A DNA stretch of 64,000 nt. It comes from Calliopum simillimum (taxonomy: Eukaryota > Arthropoda > Insecta > Diptera > Lauxaniidae). The stretch's first letter is position 1. Each line of letters starts with the position of its first letter. The stretch is from the NCBI GenBank assembly GCA_951812925.1, contig OX638370.1:115644897-115708896 (forward strand). Reading direction: 5' to 3'. The notes beneath the pieces are model-generated. The model was not told the DNA's origin. It saw nothing but the letters and a program-made list of their open reading frames with translations, and searched no databases. The translations under genes and the position numbers were made by a program. Shown piece after piece: positions 36,023 through 46,625 of this stretch.

Positions 36023-36923
36023 ATTAATTCTACTAATATTTGAGTTTTAACTTTTTCATTCTCAAATAATCACTATCATAAATTTGATTGATTTTTTTCT
36101 CAGTACCCATGCTGATATTGTTGCGCTAAGCAACATGCTTGCAATATACTTTGTGCGTAAAAAAACACAAACATATGAAGAAGACTAACATATATGCATA
36201 CATACCCACTTACATATTTGTGACATTTTGACAAAACAATCTAACTCGATATTGGCAATTTTTCAGTAGAGTTAAAAAACTGCTGAGCTGCCTCTCAATA
36301 ATGTGACTGTATTGAGTTGATACAGCGTTGAATCTTCTTCTTCAAATTGTGTTCTTTTTCTGGTCAGCAACACTTTGCTGCACAAATGGCGATAAATTCA
36401 AAACTGGCGCAAGTCTTGGGACAATCTTATATCTGCAGATTTAAAAATCATAGGGACATGACAATAACACCAAAAGTAGCATATTTAAATTTTATATTTA
36501 TGGCTTCAATCTTGGAAAAAGTGTCTCCATCTCGTGTTAGATTGTTTTGTCAAAAGTTCACAGACATAAAAGAAGTGCGTTAAGAAAAATGACAAGATAC
36601 GTAGACGACAATAATGTCGCACCATCCTAATGTTGTTGTTTTTTTTTTTTTTTTTTTTTCATGAAACGGATATCAACAGCAATTTTGTGCATTTGTCAGT
36701 TCTGTAGAGTTGCAATTGCAATTGCAAAAACGCTCCTCAGCAGCGAGCGCAATGCAGTGGCAAGCAAAAAAATCCGCAAAATTATGCATTTAAATGCAAT
36801 CAAACTTGCGACAACGTATGTTAGATATAACTAAAAAATACGCAACTTCCCGTTAGGAAATTTGTGATATGATTGCATGCGTTGCGGAAGACCATTAAAC
36901 AGTGTACTACATACATACATATG
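36023..36923. other. non-coding DNA, unclear
   Basis: A 78-codon frame at 36347-36583 has ordinary amino-acid composition but no recognisable motif, and I see no splice or promoter context. A T run of about 24 lies near 36636-36659. Confidence 0.35.
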
Positions 36924-37360
36924 GGCATTTCCCAGGTGACGAACGTGACCGTCGTACACATTTAAAGTGCAAAAAAAGTGGAAGTAAAACATATTTTTAT
37001 TTTAGTTTTTACTTTAAATTATAGCTCGTGTAGCACTATAATTAGTGCCAACTTTAATAGCAGGCGAAGTCCTGGTTCCAAGATGCACGCAAAAAAAAAA
37101 AAACGAACAAAACGAACGTGACAAAAAAAGAAGCAATTTTCGTGCCTATTCAAAGAAAGTCACAGTTCAGCTAAACAAGTCAGAATTTTAAAGTCTTATG
37201 TAATAATGTTACTTTATGATGAATTTTGTTTGATTCAAATATCTTTTGTACTAGTTTTTGCTTTGATCATAATCTGAATCGATACGTGACAATATGAACG
37301 TGACATTTTTTCCACCATACAAATTTTAAACTGGAAATCTTTCAAAAAACAAGGATTTCC
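36924..37360 (+). repeat. dispersed repeat, inverted relative to 55795-56235 (copy 1)
   Basis: It begins TTTCCCAGGTGACGAACGTG and includes GTACACATTTAAAGTGCAAA, CACTATAATTAGTGCCAAC and AGTCCTGGTTCCAAGATGC. It ends near ACAAGGATTTCCCAGG. The reverse complement occurs at 55795-56235 in the same order. The word AACGTGAC occurs three times inside. Non-coding. Confidence 0.7.
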
Positions 37361-38724
37361 CAGGTTTCGAAAACCGAAGTGGAAGCTTTAAAGGCCTTAA
37401 GGACGCCAATTGATTTAATTGAAAGTTTTGAGATTAAGAAAATTATCAACTTCATCTAAACTCAAGTCAGACACATCAAAAGAAAAATGAATTTCCTACT
37501 GGCTAGGATGTATGCGCCATGAATCTCAAAAGCAACTTTGACAAGCAAACACGTAGTTTAACAGTGGGTATCTGTATCTGTAAGATACAATTATGCAGCA
37601 GTCAACTATGAGTACGGCGAGTACATTGCTGATTTTTTAAGGCGCGGAAAATTACAATTTTCACTGAATGTTTTGTTTTTGCTGTTGTTGTTGTTTCTGT
37701 TGTTGTTAATTATTTTAAATTTGTTGCTGCTGCTTTTCTCGCTTGGCTCTTTTACGCTCGCTCGCTTGTTCGCTCGCTAGTCAGAGCCTGTCAACACCAA
37801 AGTACAAATTTATCTTAAAGATACTTTTTTTGCTTACAACAACGTCGTTGCGCATTCCGTAGGCAATTCATTTAATGCGTACACTCTCATACCAGTTGCT
37901 GTTGCTGTTGTTGTTATTTTTCATTAATTTATTGCCATTGCACGCATAAAATAATTCAAAATTTCATTTGCGTCGCCTTGGAATTTTTATTCTCCACTTG
38001 AGTTGAATTTTATGTTTTTTGTTGTTGTTTTTGTTTTTGTGTTTTTTTGTTGAAATTAATTTTTCACATTTTCCACGCATGACTTCACATGCGTTGGTAT
38101 GCAGCAGCGGTATGTGCACTCTATAAATGTGTGTGCGCTCTCGCACTATAGTGTGCGTATGTCTCATGTATCTATGTGCAACATAATTTTCTTAATTTGA
38201 CGCAAATGTTTTTCAAATTCATTTGCGATATTAAACTGAATAAGATTTTTTTTTTTTTTTTGTTGTAATTGTGCGCATTTTTGTGTAAAAAAAAGTACAA
38301 CAAAAAAAAATCAGTTCACAACTGCAAAAATTCATGAAATTTTTACGCGTATGCAGTATTTTTGCCGCAATGAATGAATGAATGAATGGGCAATATATCT
38401 ACTCAAATTAAACTAATTATTTTGTTTAAAGTTTGCCTTTTGGCATATTAAGTATTTCACATACCGCATTTGGCTTTCGACGATGATGTTTTCAACATTT
38501 TGTTGATGACGAAAATATTTGAAAATATCTTGAATATTGCAATTCGATAAAAATATATTGGTCCAAACTGTTAGAATTTGAAATAGGATATTTAAAGTTG
38601 TATAAAACTTTGAATTTTATTGATTTTTAAGTGATTTTGTAGGATTTTATCTCTAAAAAACTTACGGTTTATTCTATGACAGACTATTAATCTAATGCTT
38701 GACCATTTTGTAACGAAAGTTTTC
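37361..38724. other. non-coding DNA, nothing recognised
   Basis: GTTGTT tracts near 37680-37710 and 37900; (TGAA)n at about 38369-38388. No gene seen. Confidence 0.45.
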
Positions 38725-38935
38725 GTCATTTTTTTTTTTTGCCGACATCCAAGATAGACCCTTGGTGCAAAATTTTGTTTCCACTAAAATGTCCTAAAAA
38801 GTCATGAAACGCGTGGAAAACACGAAAAAATAAAAAAAAATTTTAGTTTTTGGTTCCGCCATCTAAGGGGAACGTTGGGTGAAAAAATTTGTTTCCACTA
38901 AAATGTCGTAAAAAGTCACGATTATATATAAATAA
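38725..38935 (+). repeat. dispersed ~105-bp tandem unit (copy B)
   Basis: Two units each contain TTTGTTTCCACTAAAATGTC and TAAAAAGTCA. The first is preceded by a diverged ACATCCAAGATAGACCCTTG equivalent. GTTCCGCCATCTAAGGG, then AACGTTGGGTGAAA, matches copies A (21775-22012) and C (46390-46625) in reverse complement. Confidence 0.6.
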
Positions 38936-39014
38936 AGCTAAACTACCTATGATCCATCCGATAGCATCATCCCGATATCAAACCTCATACATCTACGTCT
39001 ACGTTTCATAGCTA

Positions 39015-39270
39015 TGATGAATATTTTTCAGTGTGGCACCGTCTATTTTTCTATTACGTGATTTTTGGTGCTCTTTACAGATGTTCAAAATTTCATTCCT
39101 AAGCGGTAAACAGTTTCTAAGATACGTCAAAAATATTTTTAGAGCGTGGCACAGCCCATTCTCTTATTCGTTTTATTTGGCTTAATGTACAAAATTTCAT
39201 TCCAAGGGTGAAACAGTTTCTGAGATGTGTCGAATATCATTTTTTAGAGGCGTGGCACCTTCTTTTTTTC
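39015..39270 (+). repeat. tandem units with GTGGCACC marker, ~106-113 bp
   Basis: GTGGCACC or GTGGCACAG at about 39033, 39146 and 39252 each follow TTTTTAGAG-type text. Between them, TTCAAAATTTCATTCC, AAACAGTTTCT and AGAT.YGTC recur. This unit style recalls the 142-bp units at 16.2 kb. Confidence 0.55.
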
Positions 39271-39658
39271 CTGCCTTGACATTAAATGTCATTTATAAAA
39301 AAACAAATGGAAGATACACGGAGAAAAATACGTATAATAATTTTTACTATATTGGCTAGTCGAAAAATTAAAGTAATCAACACTAAATTTCAAGTATAAA
39401 TTACCTTACGTATGAACTATTTGATGGGTCCGTAAAGTCATATCTACAAATAAAATGTAGTTAAATAATAAAGGAATATTTACTACAAATTTCCTACATT
39501 TGACTATATGTAAGGTAATTTGCACTTTCAGAAAAAAAATGTGTGGTCAATTTGAATTTATAATTCTAGTCAAAATAACTTCAATTTTTTTCACGCACAA
39601 AAATGAGTATCATAATTTTCACCTTACGCGAGTAAGGTAAGTACCACCAAAATATAGG

Positions 39659-39761
39659 GGGTTATCGTGAATCAAGATTCCCGGGGAATTTTCTCGGACT
39701 GCCGTGCATTTTCTATTGCAGCTCAAGAAAATTCCCCGGGAATCTTGATTCACGATAACCC
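39659..39761. repeat. perfect hairpin: 36-bp arms, 31-nt loop
   Basis: The left arm 39659-39694 starts GGGTTATCGTGAATCAAG. Its exact reverse complement is 39726-39761, ending CACGATAACCC. No mismatches over 36 bp. The core CCCGGGGAATTTTC is GC-richer than its flanks. ATAGGG lies just outside both arms (39653-39658 region and 39765-39770), perhaps a target duplication. It could be a very short MITE or a transcribed hairpin. Confidence 0.85.
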
Positions 39762-39863
39762 TCATAGGGTCATTTTGACTTTTATAATTTTAGTAACAAT
39801 TTATATTTTTGGACAGACATTTTCTTCATATACAAATTTTTTTGCTTCTACATCATATGCGGA

Positions 39864-39935
39864 AGCAGCCCAGTGGATATGTATCTGACTACCATTCGGA
39901 AGGGCCAAGGTTCGTATCCCGGCGACGGTCAATTC
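39864..39935 (+). repeat. tRNA-like sequence, likely SINE head
   Basis: A-box-like AGCCCAGTGG (39867-39876) and B-box GGTTCGTATCC (39909-39919) are separated by 32 bp, within CCAAGGTTCGTATCCCGGCG. A T run of about 22 follows at 39937-39958. The acceptor stem does not close well and no anticodon can be assigned, so it is not a functional tRNA gene. Confidence 0.5.
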
Positions 39936-40029
39936 ATTTTTTTTTTTTTTTTTTTTTTGTTTGAACTATACAGTAAGCGGGATCCAAAAAATTCGTATGA
40001 AAAATGTATCACCAACTTAAAGGAAGTTT

Positions 40030-40230
40030 AGCGAGAACTCCAAAAAAAAGTTTTTCACAAAAAGATTTTCTTTAAAACGTAAGGGTGACCCATGAATTTT
40101 TTTTTTTTGTGAAGTAAATCAGAAAATCAGTTTTTGACATATAACTCTTTGGAGTTGAATTTTAGACTTCCGCAGGTGAAAATTTTTGTCAGTCTAGACC
40201 TCTTCTATCACCTCCCAGAAACTATTGGCC
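40030..40230 (+). mobile_element. partial arm of the 29.8-30.8 kb foldback family
   Basis: Matches the right arm of 29838-30815 in order: TTTTCTTTAAAACGTAAGGG, TGACCCA, AAATCAGAAAATC, AACTCTTTGGAGTTGAA, TTTTTGTCAGTCTAGACC, CTTCTATCACCTCCCAGAA. The mirror arm is absent, so it is a solo, truncated copy. Confidence 0.6.
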
Positions 40231-41133
40231 TATTTGCTGATCCAAAGAAAATGCTAAAATTTACTGAACTCTGAAAAGTTTTAACGAACCTTTTTGCCGC
40301 TAGCCGAGGTATAGCCGTCGATGCCCAGGGTTCGTATAAAAAATTTATTTCCCCGCCACGGAAAGAAATACTTTTCACAATTTCCCGAGTCTTATTTCAC
40401 AATTTTATTTCACTGTTTATATTTTCCCTAAAAAACACTCATAAGATATATTAAAATACAAGCTTAGTAATACGGGTGACAAATGGGGTAAGTATGGATG
40501 ATGAGGATATCTGTAAGTCTTGAATAACAACCGTTCCACGAGTCGTGCCACCACTGCCTCCTTGTGGACTTGTCGTGTGGCCAATCTGTGTTTCCGTTCA
40601 GACGTCAGGATTCAAGAGACTTGAGCCTCCGCTCACTCCCCATTGTCCTCTACTAACCTGTCCTTGTCTGTATTGTTTATTCAAGAGAGCCCGCGCCACC
40701 GCTACACTCTCGGGTCAGGTCAGGAAATTCTCTAGAAAACAAAGCCTACGGTCTTAGTCACTGTCCACTGATACGTATGTACTGGGTTTTGCTTGAAAGT
40801 CTCAGTTTCGTCCACGGATGGTTGAAATATTTGAAGAACGTGTTTTACTTCGTTGCCGGTTGGGTAACTAGAGAACGGTACCATCACGGGAGATTACATT
40901 CCACCATTCCGTTTTCATCCACGATCAGCTGTTTACTTTTATTGATAAGATTTGACAGTTGTCACTCACTGTTTCGGGATCAGGGTTGCTTTTGCACGCG
41001 ATAATCATGCAATTCTCGTCCAACTGTTTATCAAGCGGTTCCACGATAGTTTGTGAAGCCCGTTGGATGCGATTGTCCTAAAACTATCTACTTACAAAAA
41101 AATCCTTAGTTTTAAATTAATTCTAGTCTTATT

Positions 41134-41144
41134 TAGCTAATAAT
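41134..41144 (+). repeat. target-site duplication, left copy
   Basis: TAGCTAATAAT immediately left of the non-LTR insertion; identical to 41588-41598. The uninterrupted site is preserved in copy 1 of the LTR block (about 5766-5776). Confidence 0.85.
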
Positions 41145-41480
41145 ATTAGATCTTTTTGGCCATCATATAGTATAAATCGTACTAAGTTTTTAATAGCAAT
41201 GGAGAAACATAATGTACGGATCTTAATCGGTGCTATTACTGGACATTGTGCCATGGGAATCCATGCATCTCGTTTAGGTTTCTCAAACATTGACGACCTT
41301 TGTAGAAGTTGTAAAGACCCTGATATGGAAGAAACAGTCTTTCATTTATTTTGTGAATATCCAGCGCTTGCGCTTAGACGTAGAAAGAATTTTGGTCATT
41401 TGGAATCGCTTGACTCACTGTCTGAGGTTTGTCTTAAATCCATATGGAAGTATATATGTACATCCAAGTGGTTCTCTTAG
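41145..41480 (+). pseudogene. 5'-truncated I/LOA-like non-LTR retrotransposon, C-terminal ORF2 fragment
   Basis: The frame is open from the insertion border, so the real peptide begins upstream of the Met at 41199. It gives 111 residues ending at TAG 41478-41480. It contains GAITGHCAMGIHASRLG, the TGHC..H..RLG motif found after RNase H in I-clade elements. A zinc-type motif C-x2-C-x10-H-x2-C (CRSC..FHLFC) and a YPALALRRR stretch follow. The same spacing occurs in the 8829-9352 pseudogene. RT, endonuclease and RNase H are absent because of 5' truncation, the usual outcome of target-primed reverse transcription. The remainder (41481-41587) is 3' UTR ending TCTAACCTAACCTAATC. This is a dead fragment with an unusually clean insertion. 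Confidence 0.85.
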
Positions 41481-41587
41481 ACTTTCTCTGCTAAAGCTCT
41501 TAGTATCGGGTATACAATGGGACTTTTCTCGAGGCCTAAGTTAATGATGACAACATGTTTATCTTCCGGATCTAACCTAACCTAATC
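41481..41587 (+). mobile_element. 3' UTR and CCTAA-type tail of the non-LTR insertion
   Basis: The non-coding end of the insertion, finishing with tandem CCTAA words rather than poly-A. It abuts the right target duplication. Confidence 0.75.
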
Positions 41588-41598
41588 TAGCTAATAAT
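41588..41598 (+). repeat. target-site duplication, right copy
   Basis: TAGCTAATAAT, identical to 41134-41144, followed by TCAGGTTTTATA, as in the uninterrupted LTR copy 1. Confidence 0.85.
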
Positions 41599-41647
41599 TC
41601 AGGTTTTATATTTTAAACAGTGGGTTATATCCGATTTGCGTCCTCAC

Positions 41648-43734
41648 AAAGGATCAATTAATATTTAAGAATTCCCTTTTCCAAAGCATTTTAAGTCACT
41701 ACGTTACTTCAACTATAGTCAACCAAGTCATATCCACCATGTATGTTACAAAATTGAATGAAAGGAGCGAGTCGCGCAACGCGTACGAAGGGAATACAAA
41801 GGAACACAAGTCGAAGCATCACACCGTATAAAGTCGGAGTAAAGCTAAAGCTTATGAAGCAAGCAAGCACGCTACAAAACTTGTGCAGATACTTGAGTAG
41901 AAGACCGACGACTAAGAAAGAATAAAATTAAGATAAAAAAAAGTGTTTAAAAACGAAAAAAAAAACACATTGTGTAAGCATAAAAAAGGGTATAAAATAA
42001 TAAAAAAAAAAATAATGAAAAGAAGCAACATTCAAAGAAAAAAGTAAAAAAAGAAGTAGAAGCAGAGTGTGAACTTTTGTAACACGATCACGTACATTTT
42101 TCAGAATGTATGCTTGGCATACAAACAGACATAATCACACTTTGTATACCCACACAAACTCTCGTATTAACAGCATCTTTTTGACAGCTATACATGAGGA
42201 CAGACAGACCGTACATACCTACGAGTATACCAAACTGATAGAGGAACTAGATGGACGGACAGACAATTTGGTCGTTTAATTCCTGATTCGCATGCTGCTG
42301 CTGCTTGTGCTGTTTGTGCTGCTTCTCCCATGGGTAGCATATATGGAAGCGCTTTTTAATGGTTTTTACTACTAAACCTCTATGGGCCAAATAAAGTTTT
42401 ATAATAAGTATTTTTTCCTTCTTTTTTTCTTTTCTTTTCCTTTTTTTTTTTCATTTTGGTTGGAATATTAAAATTTTATTTCTTTCTTCTATATTTGATG
42501 TTGTTCCTTAATAGGATTCTTAACAGTTTAGGGGATTAATATGATTGATTTTTCAAAGAAGAGTGTTTTATTCTTTTGCGTAAGGATTTATTTCAAAAGA
42601 ACTACTACAAAATTGCATTGAAATTATTTTTTTTTCTCGTAGAGTTGAAACGTTCAATGTTATTAACAAATGATGAATTTGTCTGTATAGTTATTTCAGA
42701 GTTAAAATGAGGCAATATGTCTTATTTTCACTTCTTTATCCAACCAACCGAGCAACCATATGTTAAAGCTCAGCATTCCAGTGTTTGGAAATAATTTCTT
42801 TTCGGAATTTTAGTTTCTTAGCAACAGTTTTTGAGTTTAGTTATTTCGTGTCACTTTTTTCTTTAGATTGCTGTCTCCTGATTGTACTTGCATATGGAAG
42901 ATTCTATGAAAAATGTTCTATTTAATGTCCCGGGGCTCAGAACCATGTTTAAATTTAAAATTTGATATGTTAACTATTTAATACAGCTACTCAACATGAG
43001 CATAGCTTAAAATAAAAAAATAATTTTAAATATTTTGCTATGAAATTACAACATAAAGTGTTAAAAAGTCATTCTCCCAGCTATCCCTAATCGCTTCTTA
43101 ATGCACTCAATTAACCCATTTCACATATAACGCTAATTTCTAAAAAAAATATATACGATATTGTTTGTATATGTGTGTATTTCAGTTACGGTTTTTTTTG
43201 TGTTAACTCTTTAATTCATTTTTTAATTAATTTATATTAAATTTATATACCCTCATTTTTCTCTACTCAGTTTTTCTTATTCCAATTGTACTTTTTTTAA
43301 ATATTAAGTAAAAAGAGAACTAAAAGTGGGGAGATAGAGGAGACTCAGTTCTTTTTCAGCTCAGTCAGTTTTGGTTTTTCGATAGTGAGCGTTAATGCGT
43401 TTCGTTTTTTAAAATTTTAAAAATTTTCTTAAGAACGCAGCTGTGTGTCATTCTCCCTGTAAGTTTTTTTATGTTACTATAGGTACATATTCTTTTATCT
43501 TTAGATAACTAAATAAATAAAAAATTAGAGTTGCTATCCAACAGTTTCAAGTTTCTTAAAAATTATTGCGATTTTCGTTGTAATATTACTATTTTTGTAA
43601 CATTTTGTTATCCTCCCGTCTAGTCATTCTCCCGTCGAATTTACTCCGGGAGTATGCTACTCCTACGAGAGATTATTGTTTATTGGTTACTTCATTAGAT
43701 TTTTTTTAACTAATTTTCCAACATCATTTTTTTG
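41648..43734. other. non-coding DNA, nothing recognised
   Basis: A-rich then T-rich. GCTGCTGCTTGTGCTG near 42295, several TCATTCTCCC words (43070, 43449, 43625). No gene seen. Confidence 0.4.
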
Positions 43735-43992
43735 GGGCTGCCACCTGGTTACTTTCGAAAATCTTATTTAGTTCTTACTTTTTTTGACTACATTGAAATT
43801 TTTGGTTTCAGAAACGCTTAGCTAAACATTTTTTAAAATTATACAAAAATAATCGGTGTTGCCACATGGTTTTTTATTTTTGGCAAATTTCGCTTAAGCA
43901 TATTTCGGTTTGGTTGCTATCAAGAATTTAAATTTAGTAAAAAACAAGTCAGATTTATATATGATTTTCGAAAACAAACATGTGGCAACCCT
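43735..43992. mobile_element. MITE-like element, 258 bp, ~30-bp TIRs
   Basis: The left end GGGCTGCCACCTGGTTACTT, then TCGAAAATC, mirrors the right end GATTTTCGAAAACAAACATG, then TGGCAACCCT. An internal GTTGCCACATGG (43858) repeats the terminal motif. No coding sequence. Confidence 0.65.
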
Positions 43993-44164
43993 AAAAATAT
44001 ATGTTGGATTTTCTAAAAAAGTTTTTTATTTAAGCATATTTTGGTACTTTTTTCGGAGTTTCACTCATACATAAAGGAGTGTATATCTTATACTAACAAA
44101 AGAAAAAACCTTTTTTTTATGATTTCCACTCTCGTCAGTACTGGCGTTGCATTAAAATGCAAGC

Positions 44165-44935
44165 TTTTAAATTTTATTTTTATATGTTATTTTTTATCCT
44201 TCATTTTTCATCTTTCATCTCCAATCTTCCATCTTTCATCCTTGGTTTTTCTTTTTTTATCTTCCAACTCTCATAATTAATTTTTCACATTTTATCTTTT
44301 ATCGGTCATCTCTGATCCTTAATCTTGCATCTTGAGGCTTTTATTTTTTACTTTTCCATTTCTCATCTATTATTCTTTGTCTTTTATCATTCATCTTCTA
44401 TACTTTATTTTTCATATTTGATCTTTCGTCTTGCATTTCTCATCTTTTGTATGTCATTTTTTGCCTTTTACTTTTCATTAAATAATATATATTTTAAATT
44501 CTTATCTTACATCTTTAATCATTTAGCGTTCATCTTTTATCTTTCATCTTTGATCTTTTATCTAGCATATTTAAGCTTTTGTTTTTTCCTCATCCATTTT
44601 TCATCTTTCATATTTTATCTTTTTTCTTCCAACTTCCATGCTTCATCTTTTATACTTAAACTTTCGTCTTGCATCTTTCATCTTTTTTATTTTGTTTTTA
44701 CATTATAACTTTCAGCTCTAATTTTTTATCTGTCATCTTTTTAGATGAAAATCTTTGTTCTTTCATCATTTGTCTTGCATCTGAAACTTTTACCTCACTT
44801 CTTTTATATTTTACTTTTCCATTTTTCATCTTTTATATTTTATCTTTTATTTTTCAACTTCCATACTTCATCTTACATATTTCATCTTTAATCTTTTATC
44901 TTAGTTTTTTCGTCTTGTCTTTAGATTTATGCTTC
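44165..44935 (+). repeat. degenerate pyrimidine-rich minisatellite, TTTCATCTTTTAT-type
   Basis: Words such as CATCTTTCATC, TTTATCTTTCATC and CATCTTTTATATTTTA recur for about 770 bp. Frames at 44041-44280, 44325-44708 and 44669-44971 translate it into Phe/Ser/Leu/His-rich strings; they are not genes. Confidence 0.8.
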
Positions 44936-46389
44936 TCTATATTTACAAAAGCATATCACTCATATGTGTGACTTTGTCCCATAGTAAAGTAAACTCATCC
45001 AGCTATTACGCTTCACTGCTTCTCATCAAGTTTAACATTTAACTAAATGTTTAAGCGAGCATTTCTTAACCAACCTCTTGCTCTCTATATGGTACATATC
45101 TTTTATAAGGCACAAATCCCAAAAGCATTCCTTTGTAAATGAAATGCCTGTGTAACTAACTCAGTGCAGCATTTGAGCAAAGACCCTTTTTTTTGTCTTT
45201 TTCCTACTACTCCCTGTTGTTATTCCTTGATTGCTTACTTGTGCCACAAGCCCTACACTTGTACCACTTTGCCAACAATCCAACTAGTCGCTGGAGGTTT
45301 TTTTTTTTTTTTTTGTCGTATTCCAGTTGTTTTTGAAAGGCTGCACTGCAAAAATTCATGTTCTAAAACTATGAAATTTTTTAACAATTTTTTCACATAT
45401 CATGGAAATATGAAATTATTGAGAAAACATTTTTATATTTGTGACTTTGTACTGTAATATGCAGCATTGAAATAAAATACTAGAAGTTCCTTAACAAGCT
45501 TGTCAAAATTCATTCCAACTTTATTTTCTTGCAGTGTACAGTCGACACTAGCCCTTTTACTGTCTTTGTACGCTATTCCCTCCGGTATTTCACCCATAAC
45601 GTACCATGCATGTTCTTAGTTCAACTTCATACATTACATACAAACTGATATATGGTAAGAGTATGTATGCTGAGCTTTTTTGGAATAAGATACTGGGTCG
45701 GTCTCATCGTCTTTAGAGCTTCATCGTCATCGTGCCGTTTTGCAAATCACATTTGATGATCATTTTACACATTTTGCTCTTGCCTCCTTGTAGTTTTCTG
45801 TAGATACTTTTTTTGTACGTGTTATTCCTTTTATAGTTGCTGTTTTTGTTGTTGCTGTTGTTGTACGAGTAGCTTAGCATTTTTTTAAGAGATACATATC
45901 TTGCAAATGTGTTCATATAAGTAGAAATATCTTGTATTCTGTTTTTTGCTGTTGTTGCTTTTTTGCTTTGTGCACATATAAATATTTTGCATGTTTTTCG
46001 TTTTTGGGTTTGAAATTGATGTCGATGTCTTTTTTCTCTAAACTCTGCTGAAATGGTCCCTTTTACTTTTTTTTTTTCATAGGGATGGTGTATTACATCG
46101 TTGTAATTGTAAAATGATTTTATGATGTATCAATTTTTTTGTTTTATAAAAATTTTGATTTATAGCAAATTGGAAGTGCCAGTTGAAGACACTGATAATT
46201 GTGTGATACTCCCACATTTTTACTGTATAGTCGGGGTGGGCGCCTTCTGTCAAATGGAGTCGAATTTGCTTCCGAAACAAAAAAAACATGTTATTGCATA
46301 ATCCATATATGTCTGTATGCTCCTTATAGACTCCAAACTACAAACGCCTGAACCGATCACCATAAAAATTTACATTTATAGGTTTTTGG
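44936..46389. other. non-coding DNA, nothing recognised
   Basis: Short frames on both strands (45164-45457, 45713-45916, 46077-46289) show no domain. GTTGTTGCTGTTG tract near 45845-45865. Confidence 0.45.
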
Positions 46390-46625
46390 ATAGTATTTTC
46401 AGTTTTTTTTCACTCCTAGGATGGCGGAACCAAAATTCTTATTTTCGTTTTTTTGTGTATTCTTCGCGTTACATAACTTTTGACAACACTTAAGTGTAAA
46501 AAAAATTGTTTCACCCAGTTGTCGGAATCAAAAATTAAAATTTTTTTTTTCCTTTTTCCCTACTTTTTGAAAAAAACTTTTTTCACCAAAGGGTTTCCCC
46601 CATTTTTTTCGTGTTTCCAAAAAAT
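46390..46625 (-). repeat. dispersed ~105-bp tandem unit (copy C, diverged)
   Basis: GATGGCGGAACCAAAATTC, TTTCGTTTTTTTGTG, GTTTCACCCAGTTGTCGG and CGTGTTTCC occur in the same order as in 21775-22012. Confidence 0.5.

Larger units (their letters stand above)
40335..41647 (-). mobile_element. LTR-like block (copy 2), interrupted
   Basis: Same block as 5022-5886, including GGGTGACAAA.GGGGTAAGTA, GAGTCGTGCCACCACTGCCT, the GGTCAGGTCAGG run and the terminal TTTGCGTCCTCACA (ending about 41647). The part next to the PBS (4863-5021 in copy 1) and the PBS itself are missing. A non-LTR fragment is inserted at 41145-41587. Without insert and duplication the block is about 860 bp. Frames at 40545-41004 are antisense to the LTR and are not genes. 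Confidence 0.65.

Noticed and set aside
41574..41587. Interstitial telomere repeat
   Set aside because: Explained as the 3' tail of a non-LTR insertion with exact target duplications.
44325..44708. 127-codon Phe/Ser-rich frame
   Set aside because: Translation of the pyrimidine-rich minisatellite.
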